A stretch of DNA of 64,000 bases from Clostridium sp. (GTDB lineage Bacteria; Bacillota; Clostridia; Oscillospirales; Acutalibacteraceae), in contig JAISSW010000010.1 in NCBI GenBank assembly GCA_031272895.1, positions 1-64,000 of the forward strand, given 5' to 3'. Both the position numbers and the translations under genes were made by a program. Below are positions 35,709 to 44,668 of the stretch, piece by piece (the first letter of the stretch is position 1; the number at the start of each line of letters is the position of its first letter). The notes below the pieces were generated by a model. That model searched no databases. It worked only from the letters and a program-made list of their open reading frames with translations, and had not been told where the DNA came from.

Positions 35709-36485
35709 ATGCCCGACCAATTTTCACGCACCCGCCTGCTTATCGGGCAGAAGGGGATAGACAGGCTCAAAAGCGCCCACGTCATTGTGTTCGGCATTGG
35801 CGGCGTTGGCGGCTACGCCGTGGAGGCGCTTGCGAGAGCAGGCGTGGGGGCTATCACCCTTGTTGACGACGACAAAATCTGCCTGACGAACCTCAACCGC
35901 CAGCTTCACGCCCTGCGCCATACGGTGGGGCAATATAAGGTGGACGCCGCAGCGGAGCGTATACTGCAAATCAACCCCAAATGCGCCGTTACCGCGCGCA
36001 AGTGCTTCTTTTTGCCGGAAAACGAGGACGAGTTTGATTTTTTCCTTTATGACTACGTTTTGGACGCAATAGACACGGTTTCGGGCAAGCTTGCGCTGGT
36101 TCTTAAGGCTCAGGCGGCGGGTACTCCAATAATAAGCTGCATGGGTGCGGGCAACAAAACAGACGCCTCTGCTTTCCGTGCCGCGGATATTTTTGAAACA
36201 AGCGTTTGCCCCCTTGCCCGCGTTATGCGCAGAGAGCTGAAAGCGCGCGGTGTTAAAAGCCTAAGGGTGGTTTATTCCACGGAGCAGCCGCTTGAGCCTT
36301 ATCAGGACCCGCAATATTCCTGCAGGGGAAACTGCATTTGTCCCCCCGGCACCGCCCGCAATTGTGATATCCGCCGGCAAATTCCGGGCAGCCTTGCCCA
36401 TGTGCCGGCGGCGGCGGGGCTTGTCTGTGCCGGAGAGATTATCAACGGGCTTTTGGGGCAAGAGCGGCGGCAAAATAAAAATTAA
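35709..36485 (+). CDS. tcdA: tRNA threonylcarbamoyladenosine dehydratase (E1-like)
   Basis: This 258-residue ThiF/E1-fold ATPase cyclises t6A37 in tRNA. It shows the dinucleotide-binding loop 'VFGIGGVGGYAVEALARAGV', 'LVDDDKICLTNLNRQ' and 'DAIDTVSGKLAL', with the conserved Cys in 'SVCPLARVMRRELK'. The family is formerly CsdL/YgdL. It starts two bases after folC behind AAGGAGG, so pyk, folC and tcdA form an operon. Confidence 0.93.
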   Translation: MPDQFSRTRLLIGQKGIDRLKSAHVIVFGIGGVGGYAVEALARAGVGAITLVDDDKICLTNLNRQLHALRHTVGQYKVDAAAERILQINPKCAVTARKCFFLPENEDEFDFFLYDYVLDAIDTVSGKLALVLKAQAAGTPIISCMGAGNKTDASAFRAADIFETSVCPLARVMRRELKARGVKSLRVVYSTEQPLEPYQDPQYSCRGNCICPPGTARNCDIRRQIPGSLAHVPAAAGLVCAGEIINGLLGQERRQNKN

Positions 36486-36495
36486 CATTTGCGGC

Positions 36496-36524
36496 TTGCG
36501 TAGTTAATAAAAATATGTTAAAAT
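36496..36524 (+). promoter_or_regulatory. Promoter of the cell-surface operon
   Basis: TTGCGT and TAAAAT are separated by 17 bases, about 50 bases before the PI-PLC-like gene. Confidence 0.6.
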
Positions 36525-36573
36525 TTGCGTGGCGGTTAGCGCCGCGCATTTTTGACAGGGAGCGTGTTGGAAA

Positions 36574-37686
36574 ATGAAAAAGGCGTTGAAAATTATGGGC
36601 TGTTTACTTTTATGTGTGCTGGTGGCGGCACTGGGCTTTGTTGTGTGGTACGGGCGCAACGAGGACCACCGTATTGATGAAACCGTAACAGAAAACGACT
36701 ACAGCCGTATATTGCAGGAGAATATCACCGGCAACCCGCGCGTGGTTGATATTGCCATGCTTTGCGCGCACGATGCGTTCAGCAACAAAATCACATCACA
36801 AAGTCCGCTTGACCCCAACGATGAGAACCAAATTTTGGATAACAGTGTGCTGCGCGCAATTGTGGGCGGGGTGTTCGCGCGGCAGGCAAAGGCACAAAAA
36901 AGCAACGGCTATGAGCTGGCAACCCGCGGCGTGCGTTATTTTGACGTGCGTGTGTGCTATGACGACGGTGTTTGGCAGAATATGCACTCTTTCATTTCAG
37001 CTCCGTTTGAGGAAAACCTGCGCTATTTGCTGCGCTTTTTAAGCGAAAACCCGGGTGAAATGCTTGTTGTGGATATTCAGCACCATAAGCCCCAGCCGCT
37101 TACAAGCCAAGACATGATTGACTTCATCGGCACTGTTGAGGAGGACGGCAAGAGCCTTTGGGATTATGTGAGCTATGACCCAAATGAAATTTCACTTGGA
37201 GAGCTGCGCTTTAAGGACGTAACAAAGGACGGAGCCGGCGTTGTTGTGCTTATTAAAACAGAGCAGTACGAGGGCTGTAAGTTCTACGAATATGTTGGCG
37301 AGCAGAACGAGAGCGGCGGCATTGGCAGCTATGTTGAGGGAGTCAGCGTTAGGGCAAACTGGCACAACAAGCCCAAGGTGGAGCAAATCATCGAGGGGAT
37401 TGAGAAGGAATACGCCTACCTTACGGAAAACTTTGAGCTTTACAAAAACACCTTCCGCGCAAACCAATCCCAAACAACCGCGCCGCTGGATTTGGGGCTT
37501 TTCCCCTACTGGAGCCTGCTGCACGACGCGGAGGAGAGCAACAACGTCATTCTTGCTCAGCCGGATTTTGACAAGTGGCTGGAGGTAATGCCGGTGCTGT
37601 GGACAAACAATTCGGACACAATGGTGGACGGCTATAACGATAATGTGATTGCCCGCCTTAACAGCTTTAACAGGAAGTTGAAGTAA
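36574..37686 (+). CDS. Membrane-anchored PI-PLC X-domain-like phosphodiesterase
   Basis: This 370-residue protein has an N-terminal signal-anchor ('ALKIMGCLLLCVLVAALGFV') and an external PI-PLC-like TIM barrel. The two catalytic histidines fit 'MLCAHDAFS' and 'NMHSFI'. The intervening 'ATRGVRYFDVRVCY' and following 'ENPGEMLVVDIQHH' are typical of the family. It would act on glycerophospho- or inositol-type lipid head groups outside the cell; the substrate is unknown. Its stop overlaps the amylase gene start (TAATG). Confidence 0.8.
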   Translation: MKKALKIMGCLLLCVLVAALGFVVWYGRNEDHRIDETVTENDYSRILQENITGNPRVVDIAMLCAHDAFSNKITSQSPLDPNDENQILDNSVLRAIVGGVFARQAKAQKSNGYELATRGVRYFDVRVCYDDGVWQNMHSFISAPFEENLRYLLRFLSENPGEMLVVDIQHHKPQPLTSQDMIDFIGTVEEDGKSLWDYVSYDPNEISLGELRFKDVTKDGAGVVVLIKTEQYEGCKFYEYVGEQNESGGIGSYVEGVSVRANWHNKPKVEQIIEGIEKEYAYLTENFELYKNTFRANQSQTTAPLDLGLFPYWSLLHDAEESNNVILAQPDFDKWLEVMPVLWTNNSDTMVDGYNDNVIARLNSFNRKLK

Positions 37687-39482
37687 TGGAACATATCCCC
37701 TTTCAAGCCCGCAAGGAGTACCACAAATCACCCTTTGGGGCGTTGCAACGCGGCACGGAGCTTACGCTCCGTGTTGTGGTGCCGCGCGCCTGGGGCTGTA
37801 GCGCCGCACGGGTTTTGTTTGGGCGCGACGGTGAGGAGCTCTCCCCCTACCCCATGCTTTGGGAGCGAATGGAGGGGGAAAACGAAGAGTGGTGGTGCGT
37901 CAGCTTGGGAGGGGAAAAGCCAACGGGGCTTTACCGCTACCGCTTTGAGTGCGACCTGGCGCAAGGCCCCTGGTCAATCGGCGCGGGAGAGGGAGCAAGG
38001 GGAGTATGGGGCGGCGAGGACTGCTTCCCGCTGACGATATATGACGAGGAGTACCAAGCGCCCGAATGGCTTTTGGGCGGGGTTATATACCAAATTTTTC
38101 CCGACAGGTTTTGCGCAAGCGGCAAGCAAAAACAGGGAGTTCCGCGGGACAGGCTTTTGCGCGGTGATTGGGGCGGAGAGCCGCTTGCCGAGCCGATAAG
38201 GACAGGGGAGGAGCAGCCCGAAAGCTATGACTTCTTCGGCGGGGATTTGGCGGGGATAACAAAAAAACTGCCCTATCTTCATTCGCTTGGAGTAAGCTGC
38301 GTCTACCTCAACCCTATTTTTGAGGCGAACAGCAACCACCGCTACGACACCGCAGACTACTCCAAAATAGATTCACTTCTTGGAACTGAGGAGGATTTTC
38401 GCACCCTCTGCGAGCGGGCAAGGGAGCAGGGCATTGCCGTTGTTTTGGACGGTGTTTTCAGCCACACCGGCGCGGACAGCGTCTATTTCAACCGCTCCGG
38501 GCGCTATGGGGCGGGCGGAGCCTACCGTGATGTGAACAGCCCTTACCGCGGCTGGTATAAATTCGGGGATTACCCGCACGGCTACCGCTCATGGTGGGGC
38601 GTGGATATTTTGCCGGAGCTGCGCGAGGAGGAGCGCACATATATTGATTTTATCGCCGGGGAGGAGGGAATAGCCCGCAAATGGCTGCGCTTGGGGGCGT
38701 CAGGCTGGCGCTTGGACGTGGCCGACGAGCTGCCCGACTGTTTTTTGGATTCCTTTGCGGCGGCGGTTAAGCGGGAAAAGCCGGATTGCTACCTGTTGGG
38801 AGAGGTTTGGGAGGACGCGAGCGACAAAATAAGCTATGGGCAGCGGCGGCGCTATTTGCAGGGCAAGCAGCTGGATTCTGTTATGAACTACCCCTTGGCG
38901 CGGGCGATTTTGGCCTTTGCCCTTGGCGAGGAGGGCTGCGCCGAGCGCCTTGCGGAATGCTACGAAAGCCTGTGTGAGCATTACCCGCCGCGGGCGCTGA
39001 ACCTTGCCATGAACCACATAGGTACGCACGATACGATACGGGCGCTTAGCCTTTTGGGCGGCGCGGAGCTTGACGGGCGCAGGGCAATGCCTCTTACAAG
39101 GGAGCAAAGGCGCTTAGCGCTCACGCGGCTGAAAACGGCGGCGGTGCTGCAATATTGCCTGCCGGGCTTGCCCTGTGTTTATTACGGCGACGAGGCGGGG
39201 CTTGAGGGAGGGCTTGACCCCTTCAACCGCGGCTGTTTCCCTTGGGGGGAGGAGGACGCCGAGCTGACGGAGCATTACCGAGCCTTGGGCAAAATGCGCC
39301 GTGAGCACAGGGAGCTTTTCGCGTCGGCGCCGTGCGGCATATTGCAAGCGTGCGGCGGCAAAATATGCTTTGAGCGCAGGGGCAAAACCGAGCTTATGCG
39401 TGTGAGCGTAACGACGGGCAGTGAGCCAAGCTACGAGATAACTTTCACTCCAAAGGGGGACGACGGCAATGAAGGAGCCTAA
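37686..39482 (+). CDS. GH13 alpha-amylase family enzyme (neopullulanase/cyclomaltodextrinase-like)
   Basis: This 598-residue enzyme has an N-terminal beta-sandwich of about 120 residues, then the GH13 barrel. Motifs include 'GGVIYQIFPDRF', 'VVLDGVFSHTG', the nucleophile Asp in 'GWRLDVADE', the acid Glu in 'LLGEVWEDA' and the third Asp in 'IGTHDTIR'. No signal peptide is visible, so it probably hydrolyses imported maltodextrins or cyclodextrins in the cytoplasm. It overlaps the genes on both sides (1 and 14 bases), an odd partner for genes that otherwise encode surface proteins. Confidence 0.92.
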   Translation: MEHIPFQARKEYHKSPFGALQRGTELTLRVVVPRAWGCSAARVLFGRDGEELSPYPMLWERMEGENEEWWCVSLGGEKPTGLYRYRFECDLAQGPWSIGAGEGARGVWGGEDCFPLTIYDEEYQAPEWLLGGVIYQIFPDRFCASGKQKQGVPRDRLLRGDWGGEPLAEPIRTGEEQPESYDFFGGDLAGITKKLPYLHSLGVSCVYLNPIFEANSNHRYDTADYSKIDSLLGTEEDFRTLCERAREQGIAVVLDGVFSHTGADSVYFNRSGRYGAGGAYRDVNSPYRGWYKFGDYPHGYRSWWGVDILPELREEERTYIDFIAGEEGIARKWLRLGASGWRLDVADELPDCFLDSFAAAVKREKPDCYLLGEVWEDASDKISYGQRRRYLQGKQLDSVMNYPLARAILAFALGEEGCAERLAECYESLCEHYPPRALNLAMNHIGTHDTIRALSLLGGAELDGRRAMPLTREQRRLALTRLKTAAVLQYCLPGLPCVYYGDEAGLEGGLDPFNRGCFPWGEEDAELTEHYRALGKMRREHRELFASAPCGILQACGGKICFERRGKTELMRVSVTTGSEPSYEITFTPKGDDGNEGA

Positions 39483-40278
39483 GCAGACACGGCAGGAATA
39501 CCGCACCGCAAAGCAGGAGCAGAGCCGCCGCAGCTTGCGAATGCTGGCAGCCTTTCTTGCGTTTTTTGTGCTGGTGGGCGGGCTCTCCGCGCTGTATTAT
39601 TGGAGGAACGCGGCGCCAAAGCTGCCAGAGGACACAAGCACAACCCAAGCGGAAACAACTTCCGAGCCGCAGCCGGGTGTGCTTGGAGCCGCGAGCTTTT
39701 TTGTTTACCTCAAAAGCACAAGCGGCCAGGCGGACGCCGCGGCGATTATAAGGGTGGACGCGGACGCGGCAAGCGCAAGCGTCCGTGTGCTGGACGCCGA
39801 GCTGCTTGAGCTGCTTAAGCAGGACGACGGGCTTTCCTCACCTGCGCAGTGCGCAATCAGCCTAAAGGAACGCAAGCTCAGCGCCAACCGACATATAATA
39901 ATTGAGGAGCGCGGCTTTAAGGATTTGGTTAACAGCCTTGGGGGGCTTGAAATAACCATGGAGGAAAAGCTGGATTTTATGTGGGACGGGGCAAAGCGCA
40001 GCCTGCTTAAGGGCAAAAACCTGCTGCGCGGGGAGAGTCTGCTGCGCTATTTGCAGTACCTTGCGCAAAACGGCGACACCGCCGCCCAGGGCGACATAGT
40101 ATGCGGCTTGTTGTCCGTGGGGCTTAACGCAAAAACCCACGCTAAGGGAGAGGCGCTGTTCGGGGAGCTGATTAACTACGTCAAAAGTGACATTACTGCA
40201 AAGGATTACGTTCAGTCGCTGCAGGCCTTGGATAATATTGCGGAAAAGGGACTGCGGACCGAAAAAAGCGGAGGTTAA
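39469..40278 (+). CDS. Degenerate LytR-CpsA-Psr (LCP)-like membrane protein
   Basis: This 269-residue protein has a basic N-terminus, one transmembrane helix ('LAAFLAFFVLVGGLSALYYW') and a Thr/Glu-rich linker. The extracellular domain matches the LCP fold in 'GFKDLVNSLGGLEITME' and 'NLLRGESLLRYLQYL'. LCP enzymes attach glycopolymers to peptidoglycan using conserved arginines. Here the 'PRD' strand reads 'VLDAEL' and the 'YVRxR' region reads 'YLQYL', so catalysis is probably lost. It may keep a binding role. It overlaps the amylase gene by 14 bases. Confidence 0.62.
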   Translation: MKEPKQTRQEYRTAKQEQSRRSLRMLAAFLAFFVLVGGLSALYYWRNAAPKLPEDTSTTQAETTSEPQPGVLGAASFFVYLKSTSGQADAAAIIRVDADAASASVRVLDAELLELLKQDDGLSSPAQCAISLKERKLSANRHIIIEERGFKDLVNSLGGLEITMEEKLDFMWDGAKRSLLKGKNLLRGESLLRYLQYLAQNGDTAAQGDIVCGLLSVGLNAKTHAKGEALFGELINYVKSDITAKDYVQSLQALDNIAEKGLRTEKSGG

Positions 40279-40281
40279 GGC

Positions 40282-41514
40282 TTGGCAAAGGCATTAAGGC
40301 GTGTTTCCGCGCTGGTTATAACCCTGATTTTGCTGCTTGGCGCCTGCCAAGCGGGCGATACCCTGCGCGGGCTTGCAACGGACGTGAGTGACTTTTTTTA
40401 CTCCCTTTTGCCGCAGCAGCGGGCTTGGCAGGACCCGGTCGGCACGGAAAGAACCGACGCCGGGGGGAATAGTGAGATAGAGGCGCCGCCAAGCAGGCAC
40501 TACTACAATAGGCTGAGCGAAGCCCAAAAGCAGGCATACGAGGAAATTCTTAAGGCTATGCCGGCTTTTCCGCAGCGAATTGAGCTGCCGGAGCTGGATA
40601 AGGAGGAGCTTGCCGAAACGGTTAAGGCGTACAGCTATGATAATCCGGATAGGTTTAACCTTGGCGACAGCTACACCTTTTTAACCCAGGGCAAAAAGCG
40701 CTTTTTGGAGCCGAACTACCGCTTCGGCAAGGAAGAATATGAGATAGCGCTGCAGAAAACGCAAACCGCAATAGAAACCTTCATGAAGGTGGCTCCCGTT
40801 AACGGCAGCGACTTTGAAAAAGAGCTTGCCGTGCATGACTACCTTACCGCCCGCGTGCTTTACCAAAGCGACGGGCAGCCATACGAGGCGACGGCATACG
40901 GGGCGCTTGTGCTTGGCAAGGCCTCCTGTGAGGGCTATGCCCGAGCCGCAAAGCTCTTGCTGGAGGCGCTTGGGATTGAAAGCCTGCTGAACACCGGCAA
41001 CGCAACAAACAGCGGCGGCACTACTCAGGCGCATATGTGGAACTGCGTTAAGGTGGACGGTCAATGGTACCAGTTGGATGTGACATGGGACGACCCCGGC
41101 ACGGATAACGGCGGAGTGCGCAGGTACGACTACTTTAACCTTACGGACGCGGAGCTTGCCCTCACCCACGCCCAACGGGATGAGCTGGTGAAATGCACAA
41201 GCACGGCGGCAAATTATTTCCGCTACCGTGGGCTTTACTTCAACGAATACAACACGGCGGCAAAAAATGCCGTCTCCGCGGCGGTTAAGAACAACGTTAA
41301 GGAGGGTAATTACCAGGTGGAGCTGCGCTTCAGCAGCACGCAGGTTCTGCTTGACGAATATGAAAAGCTAATCAGTTCAACAAAGGGGGATATATACCGT
41401 ATGCTGGAAACGGCGGCGCTTGCCTCCGACGTGCGGCTTGTGACAAACGAAATCAATTACAGTCTTAACGAGCAGCTGGGAATAATACGCATAATTTTCC
41501 GCCTTAAGTACTGA
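40282..41514 (+). CDS. Transglutaminase-like lipoprotein
   Basis: This 410-residue exported protein has a lipobox ('LILLLGACQ'), so it should be lipid-anchored. The middle holds a transglutaminase-like Cys-His-Asp triad: Cys in 'GKASCEGYARAAKLLLEALG', His in 'TQAHMWNCVKVDG' and Asp in 'YQLDVTWDDP'. Such domains cleave or crosslink peptides or modify wall polymers; the target is unknown. It starts with TTG at 40282, 7 bases after GGAGG, three bases after the LCP-like gene. Confidence 0.85.
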   Translation: MAKALRRVSALVITLILLLGACQAGDTLRGLATDVSDFFYSLLPQQRAWQDPVGTERTDAGGNSEIEAPPSRHYYNRLSEAQKQAYEEILKAMPAFPQRIELPELDKEELAETVKAYSYDNPDRFNLGDSYTFLTQGKKRFLEPNYRFGKEEYEIALQKTQTAIETFMKVAPVNGSDFEKELAVHDYLTARVLYQSDGQPYEATAYGALVLGKASCEGYARAAKLLLEALGIESLLNTGNATNSGGTTQAHMWNCVKVDGQWYQLDVTWDDPGTDNGGVRRYDYFNLTDAELALTHAQRDELVKCTSTAANYFRYRGLYFNEYNTAAKNAVSAAVKNNVKEGNYQVELRFSSTQVLLDEYEKLISSTKGDIYRMLETAALASDVRLVTNEINYSLNEQLGIIRIIFRLKY

Positions 41515-41519
41515 TTTAC

Positions 41520-41549
41520 TTGACACGGACCTTGCAGTTGGGGTATACT
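41520..41549 (+). promoter_or_regulatory. Promoter of the cohesin-like gene
   Basis: TTGACA and TATACT are separated by 18 bases, beginning 6 bases after the preceding stop codon. The gene is therefore expressed separately from the four genes upstream. Confidence 0.8.
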
Positions 41550-41579
41550 AATACAATAAAACATACGAGGAGAATCGCT

Positions 41580-42848
41580 TTGAAGAGGTTAAATAAAATA
41601 TTGGGCATTGCACTTACGGCAATCCTGTGTATGGCGGCGCTTGCCCCCGCGGCGCTTGCGGCGTCAAAGCTGACCGTGCGGCTTTCCGCAAGCAAAACCG
41701 CGGTTTCGCCGGGCGACAGCTTTACCGTGGCGGTTAACCTCAGCGGGGTTAACGCCGCCGGAGGAGTTATGGGAGGCGATTTCAACGTTTCCTACGATAC
41801 CTCAAGGTTTACTTATTCCTCAGCGTCGTTTGTTTCGGGCGCGGAGGGTTCAATGGCAAACGCAAGCGGCGGCAAGGTTATTGTTGCGGCAGCAGCCGGC
41901 AACGGCGTTTCTATCGTCAACAAGGACGCTACGCTTGTTACGCTCAGCTTTAAGGTTAAATCGGGCGCCGCGGCGGGCACTGCTAAATTCGAGCTTTCCC
42001 TTGGCAGCGACGGCACTTTCATCAACAACAAGATGGAGGAACTGACGGCCTCTCTTACAGGCACAAGCATAAGCGTTAAGGAAAAAGCCTCCGACAACGC
42101 AAACCTCAAAAGCCTAAAACTTGGCAATGCAACGCTCAAGCCCGCCTTTGACGCAAAAACCACCAGCTACAGCTGTGAGGTGGACTACGAGGTGGAAAAG
42201 CTGCAAATAACAGCCCTTGCGGAGGACACTAAGGCCTCTGTTTCGGTCAATAGCCCAACCCTTACGGCGGGAGCCAGCACCAAGGCGACCGTTGTTGTTA
42301 CGGCGGAGGACGGCAGCAAAAAGACCTATATCATCGTTGCGGCACGGGCGGAGGACCCCAACGCCACCACCACCGAGGAGGAAAAGAGCGACGACAACAG
42401 CCTAAAGGAGCTTAAGGTGGACGGCGCTGAGCTTAGCCCGGCTTTTAAGGCGGAGATTACCCAGTATTCGGTAAAGCTGCCCTTGGGGACGACCAAAACG
42501 GAGATTACCGCCAAGGCAAAGGACGAAAAAGCCAAGGTAGAGATTGAGGGCGACAGCGGACTGAAAATGGGAACAAACCTTGCCACAATCACCGTGACGG
42601 CGGAGGACGGCACTGTGCGTGAATACAAGCTGACCATAACCGTGGGAACGGGTGAAACTACTACCACTACAACAAGCGCCTATACGCCGGTTCTTCCCAC
42701 GGAGGAAGTGACGGAGCCGGCCGAAGAAGAGCAGGGCGGCGGCATTGCATGGTGGTGGCTGATTATTGTTTTTGTGGGCGGGCTTGCCTGCGGGGTGCTG
42801 CTGGAACACTATGTGCTGCCTATGCTGGATAAAAACCGCAGGTTTTGA
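41580..42848 (+). CDS. Surface protein with cohesin-like domain, two cadherin-like beta-sandwich domains and C-terminal membrane anchor
   Basis: This is a 422-residue exported protein. A signal peptide ('LGIALTAILCMAALAPAALA') is followed by a cohesin-like domain of about 130 residues ('SASKTAVSPGDSFTVAVNLS', 'GGDFNVSYDTSRF', 'LVTLSFKVKSGA'). Two repeats of the cadherin-like beta-sandwich type follow, each starting 'NxLKxLKVxxAxLxPAF' and ending 'VTAEDGxxxxYxI'. A Thr/Glu-rich spacer and a transmembrane helix with a basic tail come last. TTG at 41580 after GAGGAG is the start. Cohesins bind dockerins; a dockerin-like loop occurs in the giant protein at 57.7 kb. Confidence 0.8.
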   Translation: MKRLNKILGIALTAILCMAALAPAALAASKLTVRLSASKTAVSPGDSFTVAVNLSGVNAAGGVMGGDFNVSYDTSRFTYSSASFVSGAEGSMANASGGKVIVAAAAGNGVSIVNKDATLVTLSFKVKSGAAAGTAKFELSLGSDGTFINNKMEELTASLTGTSISVKEKASDNANLKSLKLGNATLKPAFDAKTTSYSCEVDYEVEKLQITALAEDTKASVSVNSPTLTAGASTKATVVVTAEDGSKKTYIIVAARAEDPNATTTEEEKSDDNSLKELKVDGAELSPAFKAEITQYSVKLPLGTTKTEITAKAKDEKAKVEIEGDSGLKMGTNLATITVTAEDGTVREYKLTITVGTGETTTTTTSAYTPVLPTEEVTEPAEEEQGGGIAWWWLIIVFVGGLACGVLLEHYVLPMLDKNRRF

Positions 42849-42900
42849 CGCGGCTTAACATCGGGGGAAAGAATTAACTTTATTATTACAAGGGATTGTT

Positions 42901-44013
42901 ATGCTGCAATTTGAAGAACTTAAGCTGGCGCTGTTGGAAAATAAGCCCAAACTGCTGCACCTGCGCGAGGCATTGGCGCTTGACGCGGCGCGGGAGGAAA
43001 TCGCAAGGCTGGAGGAGCAGAGCTCCCAGTCCGGCTTTTGGGACGATATGAACAACTCAAAAACCGTGCTGCAGCGCATTGCGCGCCTTAAGGGCAAAAT
43101 ATCGGATTACGAGGCACTTTCCTCCGCGTTTGAGGACGCCGTGGTTATGTTGGAGCTTGCGGACGAGGAAGAGGACGAATCCCTGCTGGAGGAATGCACA
43201 AGGAACAACGAGGCGGTTATTTCCCGCCTTGACGCAATGACGCTTTCCACCCTGCTTTCCGGGGAGTACGACGGGCAGAACGCCATATTGACTTTTCACG
43301 CCGGCGCGGGCGGCACCGAGGCACAGGATTGGAACGCCATGCTGGTGCGAATGTACCAGCAGTGGGGGACAAAAAACGGCTTTAACGTCAAGGTGATTGA
43401 CTTCCTTGACGGCGAGGAGGCGGGCTTTAAGTCCTGTGTGCTGGAGGTTGAGGGAGAAAACGCCTACGGCTACCTTAAGGGCGAGAACGGAGTCCACCGC
43501 TTAGTGCGTGTTTCCCCGTTCGACAGCTCGGGGCGGCGGCACACCTCCTTTGCCTCATTAGAGGTAATGCCGGAAATTGACGACACGATTGAGGTTGAAA
43601 TAAACCCGGACGACATTCAGATTGACTATTACCGCGCAAGCGGCGCCGGCGGGCAGAAGGTCAACAAAACCTCCTCTGCCGTGCGCCTTACGCACATACC
43701 CACCGGCATTGTGGTTTCCTGCCAGGTGGAGCGCAGCCAGCACCAAAACCGCGAGGTCTGCATGAAAATGCTAAAATCCCGCCTGCTTCAAATCAAGGAA
43801 AAGGAGCACTTGGATAAGATTGAGGATATCAAGGGCGTAAAGATGGAAATAGGCTGGGGCAGCCAAATCCGCTCCTATGTGTTCATGCCCTACCAGCTTG
43901 CCAAGGACCACCGCACCGGCTTCGAAAACGGCAACATTCAGGCGGTTATGGACGGCGACCTAAACGGCTTTATCAATGCCTACCTCAAAATGCAGTCCGT
44001 GCAAAGCGCCTGA
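42901..44013 (+). CDS. prfB: Peptide chain release factor 2
   Basis: This 370-residue RF2 terminates at UGA and UAA codons. It has the stop-reading 'SPF' in 'RVSPFDSSGRRHTSF' and the catalytic GGQ in 'YRASGAGGQKVNKTSSAVRL'. The frame is continuous from the ATG at 42901, so the programmed +1 frameshift that controls prfB in many bacteria is absent. An AAGGGA site precedes the start; no clear promoter was found in the 52-base spacer. Confidence 0.96.
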   Translation: MLQFEELKLALLENKPKLLHLREALALDAAREEIARLEEQSSQSGFWDDMNNSKTVLQRIARLKGKISDYEALSSAFEDAVVMLELADEEEDESLLEECTRNNEAVISRLDAMTLSTLLSGEYDGQNAILTFHAGAGGTEAQDWNAMLVRMYQQWGTKNGFNVKVIDFLDGEEAGFKSCVLEVEGENAYGYLKGENGVHRLVRVSPFDSSGRRHTSFASLEVMPEIDDTIEVEINPDDIQIDYYRASGAGGQKVNKTSSAVRLTHIPTGIVVSCQVERSQHQNREVCMKMLKSRLLQIKEKEHLDKIEDIKGVKMEIGWGSQIRSYVFMPYQLAKDHRTGFENGNIQAVMDGDLNGFINAYLKMQSVQSA

Positions 44014-44056
44014 AGCCCCCGTTTAGTTGCAAGAATATTCGGCAAAGGGATAAATT

Positions 44057-44668
44057 ATGCGAATAATTGACATAACCCGCGAGCTGACAGCCGCTCCCGT
44101 CTACCCCGGCGACACTGTGCCAAGCCTGCGCCGCCTTAAGAGCATTGAAGACGGTGAGGAATATAACTATTCGCAAATAACCATGGGGGCGCACTCCGGT
44201 ACCCACGCGGACGCACCCTTGCACTTTATCAGCGGAACGCCGGACGCGCTTGCCCTGCCACCGAGCGTTTTAATCGGCGAATGTACCGTTATAGAAGTAC
44301 CGGAGGGGTTAATCACCGGGGATTATGTTGAGAGGCATTTCCCAAGGAAGCGTGAGAGGCTGCTGCTTAAAAGCGGAGGAGGAGGAAGCGAGCTGAGCCC
44401 CGACGCCGCAGAGCTTATTGCGGACAGCGGCATTCGCTTAATCGGCACGGAGGCGCTTTCAATCGGGGCGGAGGGCGGCGAAAGAAAAACACATATAGCC
44501 CTTTTGCGCCGCGGCGTTGTTATTTTGGAAAGCCTGTGCATGGACGGGGTAAAGCCCGGCAAGTATTTTCTTGTGGCGGCGCCGCTTAAAATAGCGGGCG
44601 CGGAGGCCGCCCCGGCAAGGGTTTTCCTTTTGGGCGATTACATATTCTGGACGGGGACGGTGCTGTAG
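44057..44668 (+). CDS. Cyclase-family (kynurenine formamidase-like) metal hydrolase
   Basis: This 203-residue protein of the cyclase family has the metal-binding motif 'GAHSGTHADAPLHF' (HxGTHxDxPxHF), the preceding 'VYPGDTVP', and 'RLIGTEALSI'. Known members hydrolyse N-formylkynurenine or isatin; no tryptophan-degradation neighbours are present here, so the substrate is open. It follows prfB by 43 bases. Confidence 0.88.
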   Translation: MRIIDITRELTAAPVYPGDTVPSLRRLKSIEDGEEYNYSQITMGAHSGTHADAPLHFISGTPDALALPPSVLIGECTVIEVPEGLITGDYVERHFPRKRERLLLKSGGGGSELSPDAAELIADSGIRLIGTEALSIGAEGGERKTHIALLRRGVVILESLCMDGVKPGKYFLVAAPLKIAGAEAAPARVFLLGDYIFWTGTVL

